A stretch of 64,000 bases of DNA. Origin: Blastopirellula sediminis (GTDB taxonomy: Bacteria; Planctomycetota; Planctomycetia; Pirellulales; Pirellulaceae). Below are positions 34,270 to 43,866 of this stretch, in pieces. The position numbers and the translations under genes were made by a program. Where the stretch lies: assembly GCF_020966755.1 (NCBI RefSeq), contig NZ_JAJKFT010000010.1, positions 3,064,720 through 3,128,719 of the forward strand, read 5' to 3'. Below the pieces are notes generated by a model that did not search any database, had not been told where the DNA came from, and saw only the letters and a list, made by a program, of their open reading frames with translations. Within the stretch, counting starts at the first letter, position 1. Every line of letters starts with the position of its first letter.

Positions 34270-37200
34270 ATGATCCTCGACCAGTTTCATCCGATCGTTC
34301 GCGAGTGGTTTCAGACCAAGTTTGGCGAACCGACTGACGCGCAGGCCCAAGGCTGGCCCTCGATCGCCGGGCGTCAGAATACCCTAATCGCTGCGCCGAC
34401 CGGCTCCGGTAAAACGCTGGCCGCGTTCATGGTTTGTCTCGATCGGCTCTTCCGCCGCTGGATGGCAGGGACCCTGCGAGACGCGACTTACGTCGTCTAT
34501 GTCTCACCGCTCAAAGCCCTCTCGAACGACATCCAGCGGAACCTCGAAACGCCGCTGGAAGAGATCTGCAATCTGGCCGAACGACGTGGTGTGTTGCCGC
34601 CGCAAATTCGGACGGCGGTGCGGACCGGCGATACGCCGTCGAGCGAACGTCAGGCGATGCTTCGCCGCCCCCCGCACATTTTGGTGACGACGCCGGAATC
34701 ACTTTATCTGATACTGACCGCGGCGAAGGCTCGCCACACGCTCAAGCATGTCGATACGGTCATCGTCGACGAAATCCATGCGCTGGCCCGCGACAAACGT
34801 GGCTCGCACCTGACGCTCACCTTGGAACGGCTGAACCTGGTTTGCCACGAGCGACCAGTGCGGATCGGGCTGTCGGCGACGCAGAAGCCGATCGAAGAGA
34901 TCGCCGCGTTTCTGGTTGGCGCCGCCGGCGAAGAGGAAGCGACGCCGAAGTGCGAGATCGTCGACGCCGGCCATCGCCGTGATCTCGATTTGCAAATTGT
35001 CGTCCCGCCGACGCCGCTCGAAGCGGTTTGCTCGAACGAGCAGTGGGGCGAAGTCTACGAACAGCTGATCGACCTGATCAACTCCCATCGGAGCACGCTC
35101 GTCTTCGTCAACACGCGCCGCATGGCCGAGCGGGTCGCGCATCGTTTGACCGAGGCGCTCGGCGAAGAGGTGATCACGTCGCATCATGGGAGCTTGTCGA
35201 AAGAGATCCGTCACTCAGCCGAACAACGGCTGAAAGCGGGACAACTGAAAGCGATTGTCGCGACGGCGTCGCTCGAAATGGGTATCGACGTCGGCTATAT
35301 CGACCTGGTGGTGCAGATCGGCTCGTCCCGCTCGATCGCCAACTTCCTGCAGCGGGTCGGTCGTTCGGGACACTCGCTTCGTGCGACTCCCAAAGGGCGG
35401 CTGATGCCGCTGACCCGCGATGAGTTGATCGAATGTTGTGCCCTGATGCGATCGATTCGCAAAGGAGTACTCGACCGGATCGAGATTCCGGAGAAGCCGC
35501 TTGATATTCTGGCGCAGCAGATCGTCGCCGAAGTCGCCGCCGAAGAGTGCGACGAAGAAGAGCTGTACCACGTCTTTCGCCGGGCCTATCCCTACCGCAA
35601 TTTGGCGCGGAAAGATTTCGACGGCGTGCTGGAGATCCTCAATCGGGGGCTGACTCGTTCGATCAAGAACGGCGCCTACCTGCATCGCGATCCGATCAAC
35701 GGCAAGTTGAAAGCTCGTCGCGGCGCCCGGATCGCCGCCAGTACCAGCGGCGGCGCGATTCCCGATACTGCGCAATATCGCGTCGTGACCGAAGGGGAGA
35801 AAACGTTCGTCGGCACGGTCGATGAAGACTTCGCGATCGAGAGCCTGGCCGGCGACGTCTTCCTGCTCGGTAATACGTCGTGGCGAATCGCGTATGTTCG
35901 CAACGGCGAAGTCGTCGTCAACGACGCCGAAGGGCAGCCTCCTAGCATCCCATTCTGGTTTGGCGAAGCGCCGGGCCGGACGATTGAACTGTCGAGCGAG
36001 ATTTCGCAGCTTCGCGAAGAGATGGCCGCGCGAATCGTCGCATCCGATCGCGACAAAAGCCGCGAGAAGATTCAACTGCCGGCGCTGGCCGAAGGTTTGC
36101 TCGAAAGTTCGTTTGATCAGCTCGACGCTGAGACCGTCACGTGGGCGGAGACGGAATGTTGCGCTTCGCGCTACGCCGCGATGCAGGCCGTTCGTTACGT
36201 TGCGGCCCAACAGTCGGCGATCGGCATGGTCCCGACGCAGCGGCAGATCGTCTTCGAGCGGTTCTTCGACGAGTCAGGCGCCATGCAACTGGTCGTTCAT
36301 TCGCCGCTCGGTACCCGGATCAATCGCGCTTGGGGCTTAGCGTTTCGGAAACGGTTCTGCCGTTCGTTCGACTTTGAACTGCAAGCGAGCGCTGACGATG
36401 ACGGAATCGTCTTGTCGCTCGGTCCGCAACATAGTTTTCCGCTGGAAGACATGTTCCGGATGTTGACGATCGAATCGGGGCCGCGACTGCTCGAACAGGC
36501 GTTGCTCGCGGTGCCGATGTTCGGCGTGCGTTGGCGGTGGAACGTCACCCGGGCGTTGGCGCTGTTGCGATTCGTCGGCGGGAAGAAAGTTCCGCCGCAC
36601 ATGCTGCGATTCCGCGCCGACGACCTTTTGGCGGCGGCATTTCCTGATCAGGTCGGCTGTTTGGAAAACCATGGCGCCGATATCGAGTATCCCGATCATC
36701 CGATCGTGCAGCAGACGCTGCATGACTGCATGACCGAGGCGATGGACATTGATCGTTGGAAGCAGATGCTAATCGACGTTCAGGAAGGACGTGTGGAGTT
36801 CGTCCCGCGCGATACCCGCGAGCCGTCGCCGTTCGCCCATGAGCGAATCAACGCCAACCCGTACTCGTTCCTCGATCCGGCGCCGCTGGAAGAACGGCGT
36901 ACTCGCGCGGTCGCCACGCGGCGGACCCTTTCGACCAGCGAAATGAAAGAGCTGGGGAAGCTGTCGTACGAGGCGATCTCAACCGTTCGCCAGGAAGCCT
37001 GGCCGACGGTTCGCGATTCGGACGAACTGCACGACGTGCTCGCGTCGATGATCGTCTTGCCCGAGACCCAAGCCATCGACTGGCGCCCCTATTTCACGCG
37101 ACTGCTAGAGCAGGGGAGGGCGGTTCGTTTTCTCCGCTCTGCCGGCGATCCGATTTGGGTGGCGCTCGAAAACCTGCCGGTCGTGCAGGCCGTTTGGCCG

Positions 37201-38673
37201 GAAGGGACTGCAGAGCCGGCCGCGGAATTGCCCGCATCGCTGCAGCGAGAATTGGAGTCCCATACCGCTCGCGTTGAAGTGGTGCGCGGACTGGTGCCGT
37301 ATTTGGGACCGTTCAACGCCGAAGAACTCGGCAGCCAACTCGATCTTCCTCCCTCAAGCGTCTTCGCCGCTTGCGAAGCGCTCGAAGGAGAAGGTACCGT
37401 CCTTCGCGGGCAGTTCTATGACAATCCGCAGCAGACGGCCGAGACGGTTCAGTGGTGCGATCGACGATTGCTCGCGCGAATTCACCGTTTGACGATACAT
37501 GGGCTCCGCGAACAGATCAAACCGGCTTCGCCTGAAGCATATCTCCGTTTCCTGGTGCGGCATCATGAACTGCTCAGGACGACCAAGAACAGCGGCGTGA
37601 GAGCGCTGCGTAAGTCGCTCGAACAACTGCAAGGCTTTCAAGCGGCTGCCGGCAGTTGGGAGCGGAGTCTGCTGGCGGGACGGATGGACGACTACGACGG
37701 CGCCTGGTTTGACGAATTGCTCGCCTCCGGCGAAGCGACCTGGGGACGACTTCGCCCGCCGGCGCCAAGCGGCGAAGAGCAGAAGAGCATGGCTTCGCTC
37801 CGCAAGAGTCTGCCGATGACGATCGCGCTGCGGGCCAATCTTGGCTGGCTATTGCCGACCGATCATCAATCGGCTGAATCGCTCGCCCGAGGGAACGCGA
37901 CCGAAGCGCTCGAGGCGCTTCGACAACGAGGGGCGCTATTCGATCAAGATTTGCGCATCTTGACCAAGTTGTTGCCGACGCACCTGGAAGAAGCGCTGCG
38001 GGAACTGGCGGCGCTTGGTTTGATTACTTGCGACTCGTTTGTCGGCGTCCGCGAGATGGTCGATGAAGTGCTAAAGAAGCGAAAAGCGAAGCGTCGTGGC
38101 GGGGCGGTGACCCGCACGGGGCGCTGGTCGCTTTTCCCCGGCATTGTCGAAACGCCGACCAGCGACGAACACGCGCAGAACTGGTGCTGGTTGTTGCTGG
38201 CACGGTACGGAGTCGTCTTTCGCGACGTGCTCACGCGCGAATCAACGGCGCCTCCCTGGTGGCGATTGGTCGCTGCGTTTCGCCGCATGGAGCGTCGGGG
38301 CGAAATCCGAGGAGGGCGGTTCATCGCCGACGTCGCCGGCGAGCAGTATGCGACCGAGGCGACGATCTACGCGCTGCGAAAGCTGCGCAACGACGAAACG
38401 GTCGACGACTGGATTGCGATCAGCGCCGCCGATCCGGTCAATCTGTTCGGCGTCGTCACCCCAGGCGGTCGAATCCCCGCAATTGCGGGGAACTCGCTCG
38501 TGATTCGGAACGGGCAAATTGTCGCTTCGAAGCGGTCCGGAAAGATTGATTTTCATTTAGATAGCACTTCTGAAGAAATGCACGAGATGACGCGCGCGTT
38601 GCATGCGGGGAGACGCATTCCCCCGCGAGAAATCCCGCTTGGAATGCCGCGCAGGCGTTCGACCGCGGGCTAA
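34270..38673 (+). CDS. lhr: Lhr-type large ATP-dependent helicase
   Basis: 1467 residues, the length of full-size Lhr. The superfamily 2 core carries AAPTGSGKTLAAF (about 39-51), VIVDEIHAL (about 165), LSATQKPIEEIA, TLVFVNTRRMAERVAHRL and QRVGRSGH. After the helicase (about 1-520) comes the Lhr winged helix and a long C-terminal half (DUF1998/HTH_42-type glycosylase domain) with GRWSLFPGI. It is a 3'-5' DNA helicase implicated in repair of crosslinks and alkylation damage. It is divergent from the PQQ gene, with about 160 bases between. Confidence 0.93.
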   Translation: MILDQFHPIVREWFQTKFGEPTDAQAQGWPSIAGRQNTLIAAPTGSGKTLAAFMVCLDRLFRRWMAGTLRDATYVVYVSPLKALSNDIQRNLETPLEEICNLAERRGVLPPQIRTAVRTGDTPSSERQAMLRRPPHILVTTPESLYLILTAAKARHTLKHVDTVIVDEIHALARDKRGSHLTLTLERLNLVCHERPVRIGLSATQKPIEEIAAFLVGAAGEEEATPKCEIVDAGHRRDLDLQIVVPPTPLEAVCSNEQWGEVYEQLIDLINSHRSTLVFVNTRRMAERVAHRLTEALGEEVITSHHGSLSKEIRHSAEQRLKAGQLKAIVATASLEMGIDVGYIDLVVQIGSSRSIANFLQRVGRSGHSLRATPKGRLMPLTRDELIECCALMRSIRKGVLDRIEIPEKPLDILAQQIVAEVAAEECDEEELYHVFRRAYPYRNLARKDFDGVLEILNRGLTRSIKNGAYLHRDPINGKLKARRGARIAASTSGGAIPDTAQYRVVTEGEKTFVGTVDEDFAIESLAGDVFLLGNTSWRIAYVRNGEVVVNDAEGQPPSIPFWFGEAPGRTIELSSEISQLREEMAARIVASDRDKSREKIQLPALAEGLLESSFDQLDAETVTWAETECCASRYAAMQAVRYVAAQQSAIGMVPTQRQIVFERFFDESGAMQLVVHSPLGTRINRAWGLAFRKRFCRSFDFELQASADDDGIVLSLGPQHSFPLEDMFRMLTIESGPRLLEQALLAVPMFGVRWRWNVTRALALLRFVGGKKVPPHMLRFRADDLLAAAFPDQVGCLENHGADIEYPDHPIVQQTLHDCMTEAMDIDRWKQMLIDVQEGRVEFVPRDTREPSPFAHERINANPYSFLDPAPLEERRTRAVATRRTLSTSEMKELGKLSYEAISTVRQEAWPTVRDSDELHDVLASMIVLPETQAIDWRPYFTRLLEQGRAVRFLRSAGDPIWVALENLPVVQAVWPEGTAEPAAELPASLQRELESHTARVEVVRGLVPYLGPFNAEELGSQLDLPPSSVFAACEALEGEGTVLRGQFYDNPQQTAETVQWCDRRLLARIHRLTIHGLREQIKPASPEAYLRFLVRHHELLRTTKNSGVRALRKSLEQLQGFQAAAGSWERSLLAGRMDDYDGAWFDELLASGEATWGRLRPPAPSGEEQKSMASLRKSLPMTIALRANLGWLLPTDHQSAESLARGNATEALEALRQRGALFDQDLRILTKLLPTHLEEALRELAALGLITCDSFVGVREMVDEVLKKRKAKRRGGAVTRTGRWSLFPGIVETPTSDEHAQNWCWLLLARYGVVFRDVLTRESTAPPWWRLVAAFRRMERRGEIRGGRFIADVAGEQYATEATIYALRKLRNDETVDDWIAISAADPVNLFGVVTPGGRIPAIAGNSLVIRNGQIVASKRSGKIDFHLDSTSEEMHEMTRALHAGRRIPPREIPLGMPRRRSTAG

Positions 38674-38960
38674 TCGAAGCGACTTCAATCGCGTCGTGCG
38701 ACCTTTTGTCGCAGCCATAGGTCGGTTCTCTGATACGACCTTGGACGATAAAATAGAAAAGTAGTCGGGTCGATTGTGCCGGCTGGATGCGATGAGTCGA
38801 TTGCACCGCCAATGCCGGGTGAGAACCAAACAGGTCTTTGCCATATCGGCCTAACGCTGTGGTATATTTTCGCGGTATCCAATAGTCGCCTGTGGGCCGA
38901 ACGCGAAACGACGCCGCCGCAATGAAGGGGGCGCGGCCAGGGCTAGAAAGGAATGATTCG

Positions 38961-39824
38961 ATGATCCGCAGCGTGTTGCTGGCTCTCGACGCCAGTGAAG
39001 CGAGCCAAACCGCACTTCGGATGGCGATTCGATTCTGCCAAGACCGAAACCAACGTCCTGATATGGCGAGCGAGTCGGTTCATTTGACAGGGGTCGCCGT
39101 CGTAGACACTCCGAACATTTGCGCTCCGATGGCGGTGCCGTTGGGGGCGGGCGCCTACAAAAAAGAACGGGACGAAGTTCTGTTGGCGAAGGCGAATGAA
39201 GAAGTCGAAGCGATTCTTAGCAAGTTTGAAGCGGATTGCGTCGAAGCGGGAGTGCCGCACACGGCCGTGCGAAGCGAAGGGCTGCCCTACGAACAAATCG
39301 AAGCCGTTTCGCGGACGCATGACTTGATCATGATTGGCCACGATACGAACTTCCACTACGAGACGCACAAGACGATCAGCGAAACGGTCCGTCGCTTGCT
39401 GCTCGACAACGCTCGCCCGGTCATTGTGTTTCCCAAGGAGGCCCCGGAAAATGACGTTGTGGTTATCACCTATGACGGCAGCACTCCGGCGTCGCATGCG
39501 CTTCACATGTGGACGCTGCTGAAAGTGCGACGTCCTGAGACGCAAGTTCACGTCGTCAGCGTTGATCGTGATCTCGCGGTCGCCCAAAAGCATTGCGAAG
39601 AAGCGGCGGAACTTCTCCGGTACCATGAGGTCCAAGCGACCTTGCATCCTCTGAAGTTGACCGGCAGCGTTGTGAGTCAACTTTCGGAGACAATCGACGA
39701 GATCGGTCCGCGAACCGTCGTGATGGGAGCGTATGGCGGAGGCGGCTTCCGCGAGGCGCTGTTTGGGTCGTCGACCAACAAGATGCTCGAAAACGCCAAG
39801 ACGCTGCTGTTCTTGTACAAGTAG
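38961..39824 (+). CDS. Tandem universal stress protein
   Basis: 287 residues from the ATG at 38961, with AAAGGA about 8 bases upstream; the frame is open further upstream. Two Usp domains in tandem: the first (1-155) starts IRSVLLALDASEASQTAL and ends with DLIMIGHDTNF and ARPVIVFPK; the second (160-287) has VVITYDGSTPASHAL and the nucleotide-binding GAYGGGGFREALFGSST. The first lacks the GxxG-9x-G(S/T) ATP motif, so only the second is likely to bind ATP. General stress role. Confidence 0.88.
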   Translation: MIRSVLLALDASEASQTALRMAIRFCQDRNQRPDMASESVHLTGVAVVDTPNICAPMAVPLGAGAYKKERDEVLLAKANEEVEAILSKFEADCVEAGVPHTAVRSEGLPYEQIEAVSRTHDLIMIGHDTNFHYETHKTISETVRRLLLDNARPVIVFPKEAPENDVVVITYDGSTPASHALHMWTLLKVRRPETQVHVVSVDRDLAVAQKHCEEAAELLRYHEVQATLHPLKLTGSVVSQLSETIDEIGPRTVVMGAYGGGGFREALFGSSTNKMLENAKTLLFLYK

Positions 39825-39982
39825 CGGCGTTTGCGGCAAAGCCTACGGCCGCGTCGTCTCTTGTAAGACGACGCGGCTCATCGCCGCCCCCAAGAGGGGC
39901 TTTCTTCGCCGACCTGAGTTGAGTCGCAATCTTCCTGCTTCGCCAATGCCAGGCGAATTCGGCGACCGGTCCGTGTTTCCGA

Positions 39983-40630
39983 TCAAGCTTTCGGTGAGCC
40001 GACGTCCACGATCAAGAATGGTTTGCGTTCGCGCAGCGTCGCGAAAAACGCTTGCAGATCCGCCGGCTCAAAAATAGCCAACGCGCCAATCCAGTGAACT
40101 TGCTTTCCATTTTGCTTGGTGAGCGTCAGACTGAAATCTCGCAGTTTTTGCCTGCCGACGGCCGCCTGATGCATGGTATCCGCGGCCTCAAGGGGTTTGG
40201 AAGCGATGATCGCCGCCTTTTCCAAGCTAGGAAAGTACTTCTCCATCAACACCTTGAATTGGCCTTGCGAAACGCTTTCCAGTTCCGCAAGTTCGACGCA
40301 GGAACCGGCGAAGCAAACTTGATCGTCGTCGATCGATAGCCGTTTGCGTTTGTGCAATTGGCTTAGTAGCCATTCGAATAGCAAGAAAGGCCCACAGCTC
40401 AGTACCACGGCAACGATCCACCAGATCGGGTCTTTGTAGATCGGGGTAGGGCGGTGAAGTACGGCGACGCACAAGAAGATGGAAAGGAAAAGGCCGCCGA
40501 GGAAGAGGATGAACTTGAAAAAATCGGCCACGATCGAGCCGGCCGTGGTGAGTTTAATGCACTTGCCTCTCGGCTTCGGCTCCCAGACGCTTCTCATTTT
40601 TTCCGGAGCAAGATTTGTCGTCGATTCCAT
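39983..40630 (-). CDS. Two-span membrane protein of unknown function
   Basis: 215 residues. Two adjacent hydrophobic segments (about 36-58 FFKFILFLGGLFLSIFLCVAV and 69-87 WWIVAVVLSCGPFLLFEWLL) are flanked by a short cytosolic N-terminus and a ~125-residue C-terminal domain with DDDQVCFAGSCVELAELESV and LTLTKQNGKQVHWIGALAIFEP. This layout resembles PH-like (YdbS/bPH2) membrane proteins, but I cannot confirm it. Confidence 0.65.
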   Translation of the reverse strand: MESTTNLAPEKMRSVWEPKPRGKCIKLTTAGSIVADFFKFILFLGGLFLSIFLCVAVLHRPTPIYKDPIWWIVAVVLSCGPFLLFEWLLSQLHKRKRLSIDDDQVCFAGSCVELAELESVSQGQFKVLMEKYFPSLEKAAIIASKPLEAADTMHQAAVGRQKLRDFSLTLTKQNGKQVHWIGALAIFEPADLQAFFATLRERKPFLIVDVGSPKA

Positions 40631-40836
40631 GAGATTCTCGCAGAGGCGGAAGGAACGAAGCTGTGCAGACGCCGCTCCGAAATAGGATTAAAGGAGTCGG
40701 GGCGTCCCCTCTTGGGGGACGTCAGCGACGGAGAGTATATCCGTTGAGCTGCAGTGTGCGAAAGCGAAAAGCCTTGCGCCAAAGAGATTTGACGCAAAGC
40801 GCTGGAGATCTTTCGCAGGAATGTTTTGAGCGTTTA

Positions 40837-42144
40837 CTACTGATTAAATCCAGTCGATCGATCGTAAAGACGCTCGCGGGTCGACCAGAGCCCGGCCGAT
40901 GGCGTTGGAATGAAGTAGAATTCTTCGCCGTCGTCGGTAACGTTCCATCCTTCGCGGCGTTTCTCCGGCTTGTAACGCTCCAACATTTCGTTCAGATCGG
41001 CATAGCCGAAATGGACGGTCTCGATCTCTTCTTTGCCGAGATGCCCCGGAGCGTAGGTGATCTTGAACCGACCTTCCGACGAACCGTGCATCAAGTGAGC
41101 GGCGCCGTGGGCCAGTTCCTGTAGATCGGCGTTGTTCGGATACTCGGCCATCACTTTGTCGGTGCCGCAGTAGCCATACTTGCGAATCAGCGCGTCGACG
41201 TCGTCCTGCTCGCCGAAACGTTTGAGTCCCGGCGCCAGAATCAGCAATTCGCCCCCATCGGCCATCACCATCCGCGTGCGATAGACCGCCTTGTTAGCGA
41301 CCCACGTGCTGAAGAACTCGTCTCCCTGCATCACGCAGACCATTTTCTGAATCGGCTTATCAAAGACGGTGATGTTCTGTTCGCGCGATTGCTTCGCGGC
41401 GTCGAGGTAAGTGTCGAGATCGTCACCGACGTAGATCCCGGTATGGACCAGCTTGTCTTCGTCGTTGCGGGCCATCACGACCTGCACGTACAAGTCCGGC
41501 AACTTGTTCAGGAAACGTTCTTCCGCCAGGTTGAAGCAATGTCGCACCGGCGTAATCAGGTTGCCGAGATTGTTCTCGATGCCGCAGCGAGCCGCCATCA
41601 GGTGTGCGGCGCAGATCAAATCTTTGCCGCCGAGTCCGATGAAGTAATTTTTGTTGTGGTTGGCGAAGCCGAGCACTTCATGCGGAACGACGTGACCGAC
41701 GTTGATAATCAGGTCCCACGGCTCTTCCATCAGCATCTTGTTAAGCGTGATCGGAATCGGCCAATCGGCGATGCCCCCGCACGCGGCCGAAACTTCCTCG
41801 GCCGAAATTTCTCCCACTTTCACGCACCCGCCGCGCCAATCATGCGGATGAATCTTTTCGTTCGGAATCGATCCGAACATCGTCAGGTTCTCTTCCGGCG
41901 TATGCGGAACGTGTTGCCCCAACGTCGGAATGACATGCACGTCCGCTTCGTCGGCGAGCATGTTGTAAAGCATTTCGGTGATCTGCCCGGCGCCGGAGTG
42001 CATCCGCGTGATGTCGGGCGGGAGCAGCAAAACACGCTTCGGCGTAGCGCAGATCCGCTTCCGCGCTTCGGCCACGGTCTGCTGCAGGATCGCTTCGATC
42101 CGATCCCAAGAAATAGAGTCCGCCTGTTCGCTGATCCAAGGCAT
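40837..42144 (-). CDS. LarA-like nickel-pincer racemase family protein
   Basis: 435 residues. DUF2088-type N-terminal domain (KRVLLLPPDITRMHSGAGQI, VIPTLGQHVPHTPEENLTMFG) and the LarA substrate/cofactor region (NVGHVVPHEVLGFANHNKNYFIGLGG), which places His/His/Lys-type residues as in lactate racemase. LarA enzymes use a nickel-pincer nucleotide made by LarB, LarC and LarE; larB is in this window at 54891. Real substrate could be lactate or another 2-hydroxyacid. No larC or larE is next to it. Confidence 0.85.
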   Translation of the reverse strand: MPWISEQADSISWDRIEAILQQTVAEARKRICATPKRVLLLPPDITRMHSGAGQITEMLYNMLADEADVHVIPTLGQHVPHTPEENLTMFGSIPNEKIHPHDWRGGCVKVGEISAEEVSAACGGIADWPIPITLNKMLMEEPWDLIINVGHVVPHEVLGFANHNKNYFIGLGGKDLICAAHLMAARCGIENNLGNLITPVRHCFNLAEERFLNKLPDLYVQVVMARNDEDKLVHTGIYVGDDLDTYLDAAKQSREQNITVFDKPIQKMVCVMQGDEFFSTWVANKAVYRTRMVMADGGELLILAPGLKRFGEQDDVDALIRKYGYCGTDKVMAEYPNNADLQELAHGAAHLMHGSSEGRFKITYAPGHLGKEEIETVHFGYADLNEMLERYKPEKRREGWNVTDDGEEFYFIPTPSAGLWSTRERLYDRSTGFNQ

Positions 42145-42246
42145 CGCGGTCGCTTTCAGAAGAAATCGTCAGTGGGAGGGTACGATGGTGCAACCGACGA
42201 TTTTACCAATCTGCGACCGCAGAAATTAGCGGGGGAGCGGAGTATC

Positions 42247-42888
42247 TTAGCGCCCCGCACTAGGTGAGTTGTCGAGCTCATCCAGGCGCCGCTTCAACTG
42301 CTCCTGATATTCTCCCCGGGCGGTATCGATCGCCGAGCGAAAGAAGAGCTTGGCGATGCTCGGCTTCCCTTGCTTCAGGCAGTCTTCGGCCATGTCGGCA
42401 TAGCGGATCGCCTCTTGATTGGCGATGGCGTCTTCGGCCGAAAGCTGCTGACGAATCTTGGCCAAGCTATTCGGCGCCTTTTGATGGAGATCGGCGGCGC
42501 CAATCATCCGCAGCGAATCGACGTCGGTCTCCGGCTCCTCGCCAAGTTCATGCCCGTATGGCTTCGTCCGAAACGGATTGCCATGAATCATCCCCGAGGC
42601 GCCCAAGCTGCGGACTTCTTCGGTGCGGGTAGGCAACTTCCTCTTGTAGAAGTAGGGGAACGCCTTGATCGTGACGATGCGATTGCTGGGCTCGTAGGGA
42701 ACGCGGGAAGCAGCGTTCGATTCCGGACGACGCATCACTCCTCCACCGTCCGCGGCGCCACGATCGGGGATTAGAGACGAAGATCCAGTCGCGAACTGGT
42801 GGATTTCGGGAAGCTGTAGCAGCTGCGCGGAAGCGACGCTGGAAATCAACAAACCAAGCGGCGCCGCAAGTAACAGCAAATTGCGCAT
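42247..42888 (-). CDS. Secreted protein, paralogue 1 of a tandem pair
   Basis: 213 residues with a signal peptide (NLLLLAAPLGLLISSVASA, cleaved before QLLQ). The mature start LLQLPEIHQFATGSSSLIPDRG and the C-terminal helical block (SLRMIGAADLHQKAPNSLAK, QQLSAEDAIANQEAIRYADMA, GKPSIAKLFFRSAIDTARGEY) are shared with the next gene upstream on the same strand. The helical block looks TPR-like. Between them is a variable, probably disordered linker. No function known; likely envelope or periplasmic. Confidence 0.8.
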   Translation of the reverse strand: MRNLLLLAAPLGLLISSVASAQLLQLPEIHQFATGSSSLIPDRGAADGGGVMRRPESNAASRVPYEPSNRIVTIKAFPYFYKRKLPTRTEEVRSLGASGMIHGNPFRTKPYGHELGEEPETDVDSLRMIGAADLHQKAPNSLAKIRQQLSAEDAIANQEAIRYADMAEDCLKQGKPSIAKLFFRSAIDTARGEYQEQLKRRLDELDNSPSAGR

Positions 42889-43070
42889 CGTTTCGAATCC
42901 GTTCCAGACTGCCGAAAAGTAGGAGTCGACGCTAATTGCAACTTCAGTCCTGGCATTCTAATGGGGGCGCGGAATCGGAGGCAAGCGAAACGACGCAAGA
43001 AACGAATTCGGCCGCAGACAGCGATCGAAACTCGCTGATCTGTTTTTGAACATCGCCGAGAGGGAGAGAT

Positions 43071-43673
43071 CTAGCGTTTGGCGGTCGCCGTATCGCTGAT
43101 TTCTTTCAACCGCTCTTTCAGCTCGACTTGGTAGTCGCCGCGAGCGGTGGAAATCGCCGAGCGAAGGAAGAGCTTGGCGATGCTCGTCTTCCCTTCCTTC
43201 AAGCAGTCTTCGGCCATGTCGGCGTATTTAAGCGCCTTTTGGTTGGCGACGGCGTCTTCGGCCGAAAGTTGCCGGCGAATTGCTGCCAAGCTGTTGGTGG
43301 CTCGTTGGTTCAGATCGCCCGCGCCAATCATCCGGAGCGAAGCGGCGTCCTGCGGTTGGGGACGAGCCGAGTTGCCGAGGAGGATTTCATCCATTTCGGC
43401 CGGCGAAGGGTGGATATAGGCTTTGACCCAACTGCTTTGGGAGGAACTGCTGGAAGAGTAGCTGCGGCCGCTCGGAATCGAGAAGGAGCCTACCTGTCCG
43501 CTCGATTCAGATCGCCGGAGGACGCCTCCTCCGTAGGTCATGCCGCGATCAGGGACGAGGACCGACGTTCCAACCGAGAAGTTGTGCACCTCCGGCAGTT
43601 GCACCACTTGCGCGCAAAGAATGCCGGCGAAACAGGGGCTTAGCAAGGCCGAGAGAAACAAAAGCTTGCGCAT
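43071..43673 (-). CDS. Secreted protein, paralogue 2 of a tandem pair
   Basis: 200 residues from the ATG at 43673, with a signal peptide (RKLLFLSALLSPCFAGILCA, cleaved before QVVQ). It shares VQLPEVHNFSVGTSVLVPDRG and the C-terminal SLRMIGAGDLNQRATNSLAA, QQLSAEDAVANQKALKYADMA and GKTSIAKLFLRSAISTARGDY with the neighbour at 42247. The linker is Ser-rich (SYSSSSSSQSSW) and unrelated to that of paralogue 1. The pair arose by tandem duplication; the helical block is the conserved, probably functional, part. Confidence 0.8.
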   Translation of the reverse strand: MRKLLFLSALLSPCFAGILCAQVVQLPEVHNFSVGTSVLVPDRGMTYGGGVLRRSESSGQVGSFSIPSGRSYSSSSSSQSSWVKAYIHPSPAEMDEILLGNSARPQPQDAASLRMIGAGDLNQRATNSLAAIRRQLSAEDAVANQKALKYADMAEDCLKEGKTSIAKLFLRSAISTARGDYQVELKERLKEISDTATAKR

Positions 43674-43817
43674 CGCTCGATTCCGTCCGCGAACTCCAAT
43701 CAAATATGACGCCCCCCAAAGCGACGTCTCTACTCTTTTATTTTAGGAAGTCCCGCGAATCAGAGGCAAGCAACCGGCAAAAGAATTGGTCCGACGTTTA
43801 TCTATATGGCAAGAACG

Positions 43818-43846
43818 AAAAAAGGCCGCAACGAAGGTTGCGGCCT
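43818..43846 (-). terminator. Intrinsic terminator of the FHA gene
   Basis: AGGCCGCAAC-GAAG-GTTGCGGCCT with a T-run on the minus strand, about 20 bases after the stop of the gene ending at 43867. Confidence 0.88.
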
Positions 43847-43866
43847 AAGCGTGCGAACGGATTGAT

